Assembly: GCA_013398615.1 (NCBI GenBank)
Contig: VZSR01000479.1
Location: forward strand, 4,894,152-4,958,151
DNA length: 64,000 nt
From: Brachypodius melanocephalos
Lineage: Eukaryota > Chordata > Aves > Passeriformes > Pycnonotidae
Direction of reading: 5' to 3'
Shown: positions 50,751-62,643 of the stretch, piece by piece
Layout: each line of letters begins with the position of its first letter
Numbering within the stretch: the first letter of the stretch is position 1
Program-made: the position numbers and the translations under genes
Notes under the pieces: generated by a model
What the model saw: the letters and a program-made list of their open reading frames with translations, nothing else
Databases searched by the model: none
What the model was told of the DNA's origin: nothing

Positions 50751-50810
50751 CAGGAGGATGCGGAGTGCAGCAGGAGGATGCGGAGTGCAGCAGGAGGATG
50801 CGGAGTGCAG
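50751..50810. repeat. Exact 20-bp tandem triplicate
   Basis: CAGGAGGATGCGGAGTGCAG occurs three times head to tail with no mismatch. The flanks are GGCG on the left and CCCGCACAGC on the right, in a locally CpG-containing segment. The period is not a multiple of three, so it is not a coding repeat. Full identity suggests recent expansion or a length polymorphism. Confidence 0.97.
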
Positions 50811-53800
50811 CCCGCACAGCCACCCAGGCATTACGTCACCTGGAGCTGCACTCACTGGCTGCCGCTACCCGGAGGGCAGGACGCTGCTGCGAGCAGCATT
50901 AACCCCTTCCTGAGCATCCCCTGTGCCACTCGGGTAACACAAAGGGACCTTCACAGAGCTCAGCGCCAGCCACCGAGGTCTGTGCGGTCAGGGGGTGTGT
51001 TTTGGGCACAGCTGCTCCTGTTGCTGCGGCTTGGTGGAGCCTCCTGGGGACAAATTCAGCTGCTCTGTTCTCTCATTACAAGCAGCCAAAGCTGTCATGG
51101 CTGGACTATGTGTGTTCATAAGGTTTAGGTTGTAGCAAAGGGCAGTGCCAGCCCAGGTACCCACTGTGCCCATCAATGGCAGTGGGGACAAACTGCACGG
51201 TGGCACTGAGCCGCTTGCTCAGACATGGATGTGAACAGGAAGGGTTGATGTTAAGTTCCCTCCACCAATCTTTTTTGCTAGGAATGTGCTTGTTACAGCC
51301 CCTGCCATGAAGATAGCTTACAAATGGTGCAAAATGGGTGGCAAAGCAGGCCATCAGCTGTCACAGGTTCCTCTTCCCAGACCTTCAGGTTCCCCATCCT
51401 GTGGCTGCTCTGTTGATGTATGTATGATGAATTTTCAGGGATTTTCAGAGACTGTTGCCAAATCTTGAGGGGATTTTGGCTCCAGCAGCCAATAAGGAAA
51501 TACTGCAAATCGTTTATTTTCTGCACAAAGTGGTCCCAGCGGTGCTGTCTCATTCTGCTCAGGTTCTTGTTTGTTTGAGAATAAAATGGTTTGGTGACAG
51601 TGGCGTGTTGACATACACTGTCACCTCTCTCCTCCCTGTCTGGGACTAACTGCCTCCAGCCCTCTCTTCTCCATCCACAGGAGGATGTGTTCACAGACTC
51701 TGGATACCTGTGGTCCCTCCTGCAGAGTCCAGGGGCTCTGGTGTCAGGTGATTTATGCCAGGGGTGACAGCAGAGTGCCCACAGGGCTCTGAACTCTCTG
51801 TGCTGGTGAGCAGAGTGCTCCAGATCTTACCTGGAGTGTCTTCAGCCAAGGAGGGGAGGACTGAAATGCACAGGTACCTGTTAGCAACAAGACCTGGATC
51901 CTGAAGATGTTTTTAGGCTCATCCAGCTGGTCAGGCCAGCTTGCATGCAGGTCTGAACATTAGGCCAGTTAATTTAAAACCTAAACATACATTACCTTCT
52001 TGGTGTTCCCTTTCATCCTTGAACCCAGCTTTGGGAGTATAATTTTTGGCTCATGGTTTTATAGCCTTCACTAGAAGCCATAAAAATGCAAGAAGTAGGA
52101 GTAACATGGTCAGTAAATCTGGGTGTGGGTATGCTGAGGGTCACAAACCTTTGTGTGTGGGTTGTGGCTCATTATTGTGACCATCCACCACTATCATCAG
52201 CCCCATCCTTCACCCTTATACCCCCAGGCACTTCTTCTAACTCAAGTTCTTAAATTCTGCTCTGCTGTTGAGCGGCAAGAGCATCTATAAAACCTGTTAG
52301 CTTAAGTTGATAAGAAAATGGGGCATTTGGTCCAAATGGCCTGCTAGGTACTATTTTAATAAACAGAAAGTGGAAATCATCCCTTTAAATTGCCCTTTTA
52401 AAACTGTTGTGTGCCACAGGAGAATTCCCCCATGAGCAGGGCTGGCAGTAGGAACAGTACCAGCATCCACTGAAGGCAGAGCTGTCTTTCACTGGCTTTC
52501 CTAAGCTGACTTATTTATGGACATTGGACAAGACTAATTTAGACTGGAATGGAGGTAAAGAAAAGATGACTGACTAAAGCCTTTGTTGTAATAAAATTAA
52601 CTAATTTTAGATGAGAAACACAATGCGGGATTAATTATTTCTATCTGATATATTATAAGGGAGCATGTAGAAAAAAAATATCTTCTCCCTTCAGCCAAGT
52701 GGAGCATTCAGTTTACAGACATGATTAACCATGGGAATTTGCTGAGTATGTTTTATTACTTGTGTAATCTTCCCCAGGGATAGATGTGGTCCTCAAGAGT
52801 GTTGGGGTCCACATACTCCTTTTCCTCAAGTGCCCTTGAGACCCATTTTCAGACTAATGGCCTCAGGTTTGTTGTGATTTTTAGGCTGATCCCAATTTTC
52901 AGCCCTTCGTTTAAATGAGCCTTTGATTCATACAGGATTTTTAAAAAATGCTGTGTCTCTGGCTGGCTGGATAAATAAAGGAGTAAATGGTCCTGCTGTG
53001 TGATGGAGCTTCTGTGAATGGTCTGGCTCTTGGTGGAGGCTTTGCTTCTGTGACTCTTTGCCGTGATGGTGCAGGGAATTTGGATGGCTTGGTGGCTCAT
53101 CCTCAGCCTGGGTATTTCTTTGTCCACCAGGCAGCTATTTGGAAACATGTTTTCCCAATGGACTAAGACTTGTCCTTGCACAAAAGGGGATCTCTGGTGA
53201 CATCCCCAGCTCTTGGAGCCCAGCAGGAGATGGATAGACACTGATGAGGGCAGCCTGTATGTTTTGTTCCTTTTTTCTTGCTACATCTCTGCTGCAATGT
53301 TTGGGCAGCACAAAACTTGCAGCTTTTTGGGCTCCAGTGTCTTGAAGCTATTGGAAGTGAAGAAGGGTGCCCAGCTTGGTCTCTTTTCTGTATTGCTGTG
53401 AGGCAGGGCATGGTCTTTCCCAAAGGATTGCTCTCTTGTCTTAAACTGTAGGATCTCTTCCTTCCAAAGTTCCTCCTAGCCTAAGGCACTGTCACTGCAG
53501 TCACTGATCTTTGTATCTCAACACCAAGAAGCCCTTTGCAGGTGTGTTAGCATGTGTCAGGAAGGTGTGAGCTGCTTTTTAGGAGCATGATTTTATCCAC
53601 CAAAGCAAATCCAGGAATCAATGGGAGGCTGTGCACCTCTGGGCATTGCATCCGGCTTGGTCTTCCCAGAGGCTTGGGATGCCCCATGTGAGCCTCAGCA
53701 TCTGCCAGCCTCCAGCTCCCCTCGGGGTGGGAGGAATGTTCATGGGAACAGGCACGGGCTCTCTTAGGCTTTGCTGAATTGTTTGCAAGCCGTAGAACCC

Positions 53801-53875
53801 TTGTGTTTAACTCAGTGCTACAGATGAGTCAGGGAGTTAATCTGGACCAGGCTTCCAGCAGGTATATTTTTTATG

Positions 53876-53938
53876 TTTTATACAGTGAGAAGCTTGTATA
53901 ACCTTCATAGGGTTATACAAGCTTCTCAGTGTATAAAA
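53876..53938. repeat. Near-perfect inverted repeat, 28-bp arms, 7-bp loop
   Basis: Bases 53876-53903 pair with 53911-53938 with a single mismatch (G/G at 53885 and 53929). The loop is 53904-53910. The inner 18 pairs, centred on AAGCTT-containing arms, are perfect. As intronic RNA it would fold into a stable stem. No terminal inverted-repeat transposon is recognisable around it. Confidence 0.97.
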
Positions 53939-55284
53939 AAAAATTACAAGCTATTTCAGTTTCTTCATTTCTGACCTTCTCTGTTTGCTGATATTTGAAA
54001 TGGTGAGAAAATGGCATGAACATGTCCCAGCATCCCCAAACCTGAATTAACTTCAGGGGGTCCCAGCCCATGCTGCCAGATCAACATGTGGTTATGCGGA
54101 GGAAACTTCAAAAGTAAAGCTTAGTGATCCTCTTAAGAAGATGCTTCTCATATTAATACTTACTCCTTGTAGGAAAGTGGCTGCTGAGTGCTGCAGCACC
54201 TGATCATCCCTCCCTGATCCCCGTGTTCCCACACAGGGAGAGGCAACTGCCATCACTTCATTGGCACATTTCGAACCTTTTAACAGAGTGCTGGTGAGCT
54301 TGTTAGATGTTTGTATCTTCATTACCTTGATCTTCATCATCAGTGACGTGGTGAGAGGCAAAATGTCACTCTGTAAGTGGCAGTTCCCATTAAACCAAAG
54401 CAAACTGCATTTAATTACAGTGTCAGAAAAAGCTGGACATTGAGCACTGGTGGAGCTGTTACCATCAGTGAGCCCCTGAGCTCCCTGTGATCTCTGCATC
54501 TCCAGGGACTCTGCAAAGCCAGGACCTGAGAGTCTAAACATGCATCCACGTTTTGAGGGGGTGTTGGGAGCTCTGGGGAGGCAGGTGCATGACTCAAGGG
54601 GAGAATCACTTGTCTCCTGTCTCTGAGCTTCAGCTTCAGCAAAACTTCTCCATAAGGTATCTGCAGAAAGGAGGTGGAGGCTGTGTGCTCAGGTGGGAGT
54701 GGACATGCCCAGGCTCAGGCAGGTGCTGTGTTCCACACACTGCTCTTGGTGGGCAGTATTGGATGCACTGTGTGAGATAACCCCAAGGGATTGCTCCACT
54801 CACATCAGCATCCTTATCACACTGAGTGCATTTCAGTGCTGTCAATACAGTAAATGACCTGTTCAGGATACTCCTTCGATATGTACACAGAGCATTAATC
54901 TTTGCAGTTTTATGCCAGGATGAAAATAGCAGCTCTTTCCTCCTGCCATCCCAAGCATCCATGGCTGGCTCAGTGTCAGAGCATCACCTGTTGCAGGGGC
55001 TGTTGGGTGAGCAGCTTGTGTAACTCAGCTTAAAGAAGGCTTATGGCCTCAACCTCGTGCCTGCTCAGGCAGCTCTTCCCAACAGAAGTGTTTATTGCAG
55101 ATGGAGGACTGGTTTTTTCTCTCCCATAACAAGGCTGTGCCCAGCCTGGCTGCTCCCAAACCAAGGTTCTGTTTCTGTGCAGGGATGACCTGGACTTGGG
55201 CTCATGGGAAGAAGAGGTTCAGTCTGATGTGAACCAATGCATGTTGTACCAGCAGCTCCTGCTTTATTTTTTGTTAATAGCGTC

Positions 55285-55619
55285 TTCCAGTGGCTAAAGA
55301 GGCTAAAAGAAAGGGTAGACGAGGACTTTTTAGATGGGTATGTAGTGACTAGACAGGGGGCAATAGCTTTGAACTGACAGAGGGCAGATTTAGACTGGAT
55401 ATTACTAAGAAATTCTCACCCTGTGCCCAGTGAGGCTGTGGCACAGATTGCCCAGAGAAGTTGTTGACTGCTCCATCCCTGGAAGTGTCCAAGGCCAGGC
55501 TGGATGGGGCTTGGAGCAACCTGGGATAGTGGAAGTTGTTCCTGCCCATGACAGGGAGAGTTGGAATTAGATGATCTTTAAGGTTCCCTCTAAACTCATC
55601 TATTCTGTGATTCTCTGAT
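55285..55619 (+). mobile_element. CR1 LINE 3' fragment in intron 4 (335 bp)
   Basis: This is the longest CR1 piece here. It includes the CCAGTGGCTAAAGAGGC start, CTAGACAGGGGGCAATAGCTTT, GGCACAGATTGCCCAGAGAAG, CCATCCCTGGAAGTGTCCAAGG and the tail CTATTCTGTGATTCTCTGATT. It is in sense with JADE2. No intact ORF. Confidence 0.94.
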
Positions 55620-57134
55620 TTCAGGGGTTTGGGAGCTCCTTAGATACCAGTCCTGAAGATGTGGCTGGAGCATGCCTGGTTTCCGTGTTGATTATTGCTG
55701 TCTGCATTAGAGACATCAGTGAATCCAAAAGTCCTGTCCTAGATGACAGTGAGATTGTTTTAAAATGTGGGGACTGAGAGCTGTCCTTCCGTGTGGCTGG
55801 TTTTAGTTAGTGAACTTACATTTGGAGACATACAGGACACTGGATCACATCTTCATTTTCAATTTACTGGTGGGGAAGGTAAAGCAAAAGAGATGATAAG
55901 AACAAATTTCTTGGTGTTTCCCTCTCTGAGCCATAAATTGTTGCTTCTCCTACTGGTGGCTCTGGAAGTACCTCCAGTGTTTGAGACGACAGAGGACAAC
56001 AATTAAACTACATGTCTGGGCCTGTAGAAACTCTGGGTTCATTTTCCTGTCCTGCCACAGATTTCCTTCCTGGCCTTGGGCAGGGCAGGTAGGGTCTCAT
56101 TCCCAAGGACAGCTGGGCTCAAGTGTCTCTCCTTGGCACATACAGACCTTGGAGCATCTGGTACCACAGTTCATCTGGTTATGTGATGGACACCATGGCT
56201 TTGCCCCAGACACATCACAGAGCACAAGGCACTCGATGCTCTGACATGAGCTTACATAGCAGGGCAGAAGGCAGATAAAAGTCTTCCAGGGATCAGCAGC
56301 CATACCAGCTGGCACTGGTGCAAGAGCAGGGCTGGGTCCTCCAGCTTTGCATGGGGAGAAGTTGTTTGGAGGAGGCTGACGTGCTGAGTTGATGTTTGGT
56401 TGCTGTTTCTTTGCAGCATCTCTCTGGCTTGATATCTGTGCCAGGAGCTGGATTTCAGGGGAGGAAATGTGATCTGTGCAAATACTGCAGCAAGCTCCAG
56501 TTCCCAGCTTTGCTGAGCTCTGTCAGCTGACACCACAGGCTGCTTCTCATTGCCAGCTTGTCCTCTGCTTGCATGTCATTAAGCATGACACTGTTGACAT
56601 GTGCATGGCAAGTATCATGCATATTGCTGCAGAGTTGCCAAGGAGAGGCAGGAGAGCTGACAGCCAGTGCCTTGCACAGATGAGGCATCTCCTCTCCCCA
56701 TGCCTGTGGTTGTGATTAGAGAGCATCAGAACAAATCTTGCTGGCCACCATGGGAAATTCTCCAGTGCCAAGCATGCTAAAGTGCTGCCCAGCACGGTGT
56801 GGATGTGGCCCTGCAGTGTACAGCACACTGTTCATGGTGTTCATGGAGGAGTTAATGGCTGGGGGGCTTGCTGTCAGTACGTGATCATCATCTCCATTGC
56901 ACCTCACTTTTCTTGTGTAAGGAGTTAATTTCTGTGGATGAATAGGAACACTCTTGCTGCAGTTGCTCTGCTGGGGCTGTCTGTCCATGCTGGCCCATGG
57001 ACTGGCTTCAGGTGCAGTGGCTTTGCTTTCCTTCACAGAGTCGGGTACCCAGTGTGGTCTCACCCTCCATGGCAAGAAACAGAATATTTTTCTGCATTGT
57101 AGCTCTTTCTCAACCTCCCCTTCTTTTCTTCCAG

Positions 57135-57304
57135 GATCATCCCCCAGCTGGAGAGCTCACTTTCACAGGTTTCACCGAGCAGCCTGCCTGGCTCTGAGAT
57201 TTCAGAAGCCACAAGGACTTACTTGCAAGGAATGAGCCGCTATGACCTGGACGAGCTCGATGCCTGCTGGTTGGAACTCGTTAACATGGAGCTCAAGGAG
57301 ATGG
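57135..57304 (+). CDS. JADE2: JADE2 coding exon 4 (linker and HBO1-binding helix)
   Basis: This 170-nt exon supplies the last base of an Arg codon, 56 codons, and one base of the next codon. The first half, IIPQLESSLS to TYLQGM, is a Ser-rich linker that differs clearly from the mammalian one. The second half, SRYDLDELDACWLELVN followed by MELKEM, is the conserved helical segment before the PHD-zinc knuckle-PHD module. The acceptor follows a long pyrimidine tract ending ttccag at 57129-57134. The donor is GTGAGT from 57305. The following exon, expected to restore a Glu codon (G|AG) and begin ERPELDE-like sequence, is outside the window. Confidence 0.95.
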
Positions 57305-60300
57305 GTGAGTGTTGCTGTTTGGTTTTTCTTTCTTTCTGCCCTGGGTGTCCCACAGTGGGCATTCAGGCTTTTTGAGTAAGCGTGTAGAATTAAAGGCCTT
57401 GAAGGAGAAATGTCAGAAATACTGATCCTGATTGTTTCCTGTTCCGGGCATCTCTAAGATACCACAGCATAACACTGCCTGCATCGCTGCTGTTATATCA
57501 CTGCACATTCTTCAAATTCTTCAGTGGGTTTTGGTCGAGTGCAAGTACCTGAGCTTGGAATTTGACCATTGGCACTAGTGCTTAGCATGGTCTGCTGGGC
57601 AAATTCGTTGGCACAGACCCATGGGTGTGTAGTCCTGCCAAACTCTGGAGGGATTTTCCAGTCCTTGTTAGGGGAGGGTTGCTGTGGTGTGACTGCTGCT
57701 GTGCAGGTAAGGGTAGGACCTCATTAATGCATTCACCTTGTGAGGTCAGTGAAGGCTCAAGTGTGCCTGCATGAAGGGTTACTCCTGGTGGCAAAGGCCT
57801 TTCAGGAGTGGAAAAAAAGGATTTTACCAGGTGCTTAAGCAGATGGGATAATGCACTGTGGAGCAGGAGGGTTGTGCTGGCTCTCACAGGCAGCGGGTTG
57901 AGGGCTGCAGCAGGATTCAGGATGAGGTCAGGAAGATGCAGTTCAATGAGCTTGCATGGAGCATGAGTGAGGTCAGAAGTTGGCCGTGACATTGACTGAT
58001 CTTGGGTTTGGAAGATCTGTCCTTCTGGGGTACTCATGATTTACAATGCAATTTAGTTACCATGACCTTGAGAAAGTTGTAGAAGTTGCTTTCATAGTTT
58101 GTCTGGTTATCTGGGACGGATATCCTGTATATTGGATTTCACATAATCTCTCTTGTGGAGCCTGTAGCATCACAGAGGAATCACAAGTCGGTTTTGCCCT
58201 CATTGTCTGGTCTTGTATTAGCAGCCTCAACTCTGTCATTAGCACATGCAGGTTTTGAGGCACTGGCAGCTACAGTGAAGTACTTGAGCAGAGCAGAGGG
58301 TGCTGCTGGATAAAGCCAAATGCCTCAGTCCTGCTCAGGTACCTTGCAGAGGATCCAACCTTCCTAACCCTGCACAGATCCTGTTGCTGCATCAAGAAAC
58401 CACCTTCTACCACACTGGGCGTCATTCTAACCTCACTGTGCCTTCACTGCATCCCCTGCTACATTTCCCTTGCCATCTCCACAGCTGCATGCTCATCAGA
58501 AGTGTCTCTGGGCTCCAGAGGGGGTTTGTCTCTATTTCCACTTCCCCTTGTGTGTATTTTATAAGTCTCTAGAAATGAAGTGGGCAGAGATTTGGCTTCT
58601 CCAGCTCAGTTGGATGAAATTTGCCTTGCTTTATTATTTCTTCAGAGTATTGATTTTCAAATGCAGTGTCCAGATGTGGAGCTCCTGTTGTGATGGAAGG
58701 TTGAGGTATTGGAAGGTCCTTGCCCCAGGCCAGACAGGAGCTGGCTGCTGGCTGTCCCCATGTCACCTTTGGGGTGGCATGTCACAAACCCACAAGTGCT
58801 GCGGAGGGCGGTGGCTTCTCCAGCAGCTCTGCCTTGGGAGTGAGCTGAGTTTAAGAGAGGACCTTGAGCTTCATCCCAGCCATACCCCTGCTCCATGCAG
58901 GCATGTGGGCGGGCTGGCACCTCAGCATCCCAGGGAATCCCAAGTCAGGGCACAGGCAGTGCTTTGCTGCTGACCCTCAGCCGTTCTGAGCGAGCAGCAG
59001 TTTTTCCCCTCATCTCATCATTTATCAGCCAGTCACCTTTTCCAAGGACTGTCCTTAGGAGATGCTTGTCCAGGGCTGGGCTGGATGAAACCATAGAAAC
59101 TGAGGAAGCCCTTGAGCCTTCCTGCCATCACCAGCTCTAGATGGTGATAAGGACCAAGGTGATCTCAGCAGTTGTAGTGCAGAGGACACCACTGCCCATC
59201 ACCTGCTTCTCCAGCCCGTTCCTGTCACTGAGGGAGCGCTGTCGTTACTGGCCGAGCTTTAAATATGCTGGAGAGAGAGCAGCTTTGAAAACCAGTGTTT
59301 GGCATGTGAAATCCACTGCAATACAGCTTCAGCCCAGTAGGTTTTGGTATTTTGCCCCCTCCCCCAGTCCTCCCAACTTCTCTAGCAGTGCAAGGGCTAA
59401 TACATTTTTTCCAGTGACTTGGAAAGGAAAAGATGTGGCTTTGATTAATACCCCATCCCTGGTGCTGCAAGGAACTGGGGGTTTGGCAGGTGGGAAGCAG
59501 GATGGGAGCTGGTGCTCCTGGGTGCAGGACCAGAGTCACAGTCACAGTCACATGGCAGCTGTGCCCACCGTGGGGGCTGGAGGTCATCAGGCTGCTTTGA
59601 GGGGATGCATCTTCCTGCCCGTGGAAGTGATGGGGTTTGGGTGCTCATAGAGGAAAGATAAATTTGTTGTAACAAATCTGTTGCTGCTCAGCTCCTAGGC
59701 TGGGCCAGAGCAGAGGCTTTGCTCCCTCTTCTTCCCAGATGGGAAAAGCCAGGGTGGTATTTGGGTGCCCTTCACCACCCGAGGCAGAGGATTGCTGCTG
59801 CCTGGATTGGTCCAAAGGCAGTCCATAAATAGCATTTTCTCCCGGAAGCCCTTGACATTAATGACACCGTTAATGACTCGCTGAGATCTCCAAACCTGCT
59901 TTGCTAATCTCCAAGATCATTAACATGACAGCAGCCTCTCCTCCCATTCACAGGAGTCGGGAGTTATCTCCCAGCATTAATTTAGGAGGTAGGCAGAGGT
60001 TTAAATTCCTCATGAGTGTTTGGCTGAACTGTTGTCACTGGGCTGTCCAGGGGCACGATATGTCATTCCCAAAATATTTAATGGCAAAGGAGGATTCTGA
60101 TCTCTGACTGGTGCCTGAGGATGTGCGGGGAGGAGAGCTGGAAAACACCTATGAGATCATCCAGCTCGCCTTTCCTGGGTCCGTGTAGCACACAGCACAT
60201 GCCTTTTCCAGTCCTTTTTAGGTCACCCCAGGGATGGAATTTTATCACCAAAATCAGATAAACCTCCAGATAGCTCCAGCTCTCTGCATTCTGCCTGCTG

Positions 60301-61364
60301 ACTGCTCTCCCAATTAAGTGGAATTGCTCAGAAAGCAAAGGTTTTACATGAAAAGCAAAAGTTTTAAACATAAAACAGCTTTAAATAGTTTTAAACCCCC
60401 TAGTAAGATGCCTCAGTAGCTGTTGCTGTGCTCGATGGAAATGTGCTGTTTAAAGAACCTTTGTGTGCTAGAGATGAAGTCAGTATTTAGGCATGCCTAA
60501 GTGTTTTATTTGTTGCTGCTGCAATATGAGATTGTAAAAAAAATGGGTCTGAAGAAGACTGAATGAAGCCTGGAGCCAGATTAATGTCCATGCCACTCCA
60601 GGCAGCACAGGCCTGTCCTTTTAGACAGGAGCCATGCCATAAGTCTTCATTTTTATATTAACATTTTATGCTGTATTTTGTGATCTCCACTAAATCCAAA
60701 GCTATTGTAAGAGAGGAGCTAGAGAGACTTCAAAGACCAAGGCTTGAAAGATCCTTTTGCAGTTATCAGCACTTCATAAACACACGGAAAATCCTCAAGA
60801 AATTGCTGAAACTGTTGTCGGAATCAATTTTGCTGAAGGCAGAGTCGGAGTTTCTAAGTATTCCCTTGACTTAATCCATATGGTGTATTCTGCTCACATA
60901 TGCCCACCACAGCTTCTATCTTGGGAGCTGGAGGTGTTCCTGGTATTTTATGGCAGGAACATGCAAAGGTCACATGGATTGCTTTTGAAGCTCCAGGGGG
61001 AATTCATCACTGCATACTTGAGATATGTCTGTGTACTAATGAGACGATACTTCCCTCGGCAGAGGTGAGATTGGTCAAGTAGATGTGAAGTAAGCTGGAG
61101 TCAGTGGAGTACCCCGGGCAAGGGGTGCTCAGTGGAGCAGAGGCTGCTGTCAGTCCTGCTCCTCACAGAGTGGCTGCTTCCCTCCCTGGCAGTCCTGAGT
61201 GTCACACTCTGAGGCTGCTCCCATCCCACTGCATCCTTTTGGGGTTCTGGGAGCCCCTTTTTCACCCTGAGGAAGCAAGTTGGCACTCCTCAGGCAGAGC
61301 CAAGCAGCTGCTGCCCACCACCGTGTGTCCATGTCCCACTGTGCAGGACCACCCCAGGGTGGAA

Positions 61365-61618
61365 TCCTAGATTGGTTTGGTTTGGAAGGGACCTTACAGT
61401 TCATCCCATTCCAAGCCCCCTGCCATGGACAGGGACACCTTCCACTATCCCAGTTTTCTCTAAGTCCCATCCAACCTAGCCTTGAACACTTTTAGGGATG
61501 GGGCACAGCTTCTCTGAGCACCCTGTGCCAGGGCCTCACCACCCTCACAGGGAAGAATTTCTTCCTGATAGCCAATCTCACCTTGCCCTCTGCCAGTTTG
61601 AAGCTATACCCCTCTGTA
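61365..61618 (-). mobile_element. CR1 LINE 3' fragment in intron 5
   Basis: GATTGGTTTGGTTTGGAAGGG, GCCCCCTGCCATGGACAGGGACACC, CCATCCAACCTAGCCTTGAACAC and GCCTCACCACCCTCACAGGGAAG are the reverse complement of the CR1 3' end. This is the only clear CR1 copy antisense to JADE2 inside the gene. Confidence 0.93.
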
Positions 61619-62611
61619 AAACACCACAAGCCTCTGGAGCTGAGCTTATTTAGCTCCTTAGAGATACAGATAATCAATACCACGTGCAAATGAACGTATT
61701 AATTGTTTGCCTGTGATACATTAATGTATAGATTAGCAGGGTTGGAGATCAGTGGGAGGCTCTTAAGACATTTTCCCTCCACATTTTCAGCACAATCAGT
61801 TTTCACATCAGGTCTCTGTTTTGCCGTTTCCATAAATTCCTGGCAGTAATTGCAGTAGTTTCCAGCAATACTCCAGTTCTGCTGCTGCTGGGGTGAGGAG
61901 GCTTTCATCAGGAGTGCTCTAGGACAGCCCTGTCAGAGCCAAGCATCGCTGCAGAGAGGCGGCAGCTTCTAAAGCGGCTTCTGAAACATTTTGTCATCAT
62001 CTTAAATTTGAGCAATAATTGATGTCGGTGGGTGGCAGAAAGGGTGATAATTGGTTCCTGTAAATCTTTTAAATGCATTAGCAGGCTGTGTTTGTAACAA
62101 AATGTCTGGAGGTTTCACTGTGGATGCTCAGTTCACTGTAATGTCTGTTGGTCACACTTTACACGCAGGGTCTGTTTATAAATAACATTGATAAAAGATT
62201 AATGTACAATTGCTGCATCTTCCAAGGGCTGTGTGTCTGCAGGTGGTGGGCTGGAGGTGGCTGTGGGAGTCCCAGGTGGACTGGTGTGGTGTTCAGGTGG
62301 TTGGCTGTCATCCCCTGATGTCCCTGAAGGATGCCTGGGGGGCACTCAGCCCGGGCAGGGTGGCTGGTGTCCCCAGGAGTGCCAAAGCAGGCAGGCTTGA
62401 AGTGGTTTGCCCCAGGCGAGCTGCAGGGCCAGTGAGCTGGAAGGAGATCTCTGGAGTCTGTGGTCCCTGTACCATGTGTGAACACCCCATCTCATCAGGG
62501 ACTTGTCATCCTTTCACCTCAGGTTTTCATAGTCAGAGACAAACCTACATCATCTCACAACTGCTTTCCCTTTTTACATTATAGTTTTTTAAAAGCAGTA
62601 ATTTTGCTTGT

Positions 62612-62612
62612 T

Positions 62613-62643
<31 letters not shown>
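62612..62643. repeat. (TA)n microsatellite
   Basis: About 32 bp of TA with one GTA interruption. It lies in intron 5. Confidence 0.93.

Larger units (their letters stand above)
41126..57134 (+). other. JADE2: JADE2 intron 4, 16.0 kb
   Basis: This intron runs from GTAAGT to TTCCAG and is the longest complete intron in the window. It contains three sense CR1 fragments, an exact 20-bp triplicate, a 28-bp inverted repeat and a CpG-dense patch at 46.1 kb. Stretches between these (for example 51.0-53.8 kb) show nothing I can name. Confidence 0.9.

Noticed and set aside
53876..53938. Hairpin as a transposon terminal repeat or bacterial-type terminator
   Set aside because: The DNA is vertebrate intron, there is no element body between the arms (7-bp loop), and no target-site duplication was seen.
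60130..60215. CR1-like segment with GGAAAACACCTATGAGATCATCCAGC
   Set aside because: Only about 30 bp resemble a reverse-strand CR1 end. The flanking sequence does not continue the match.
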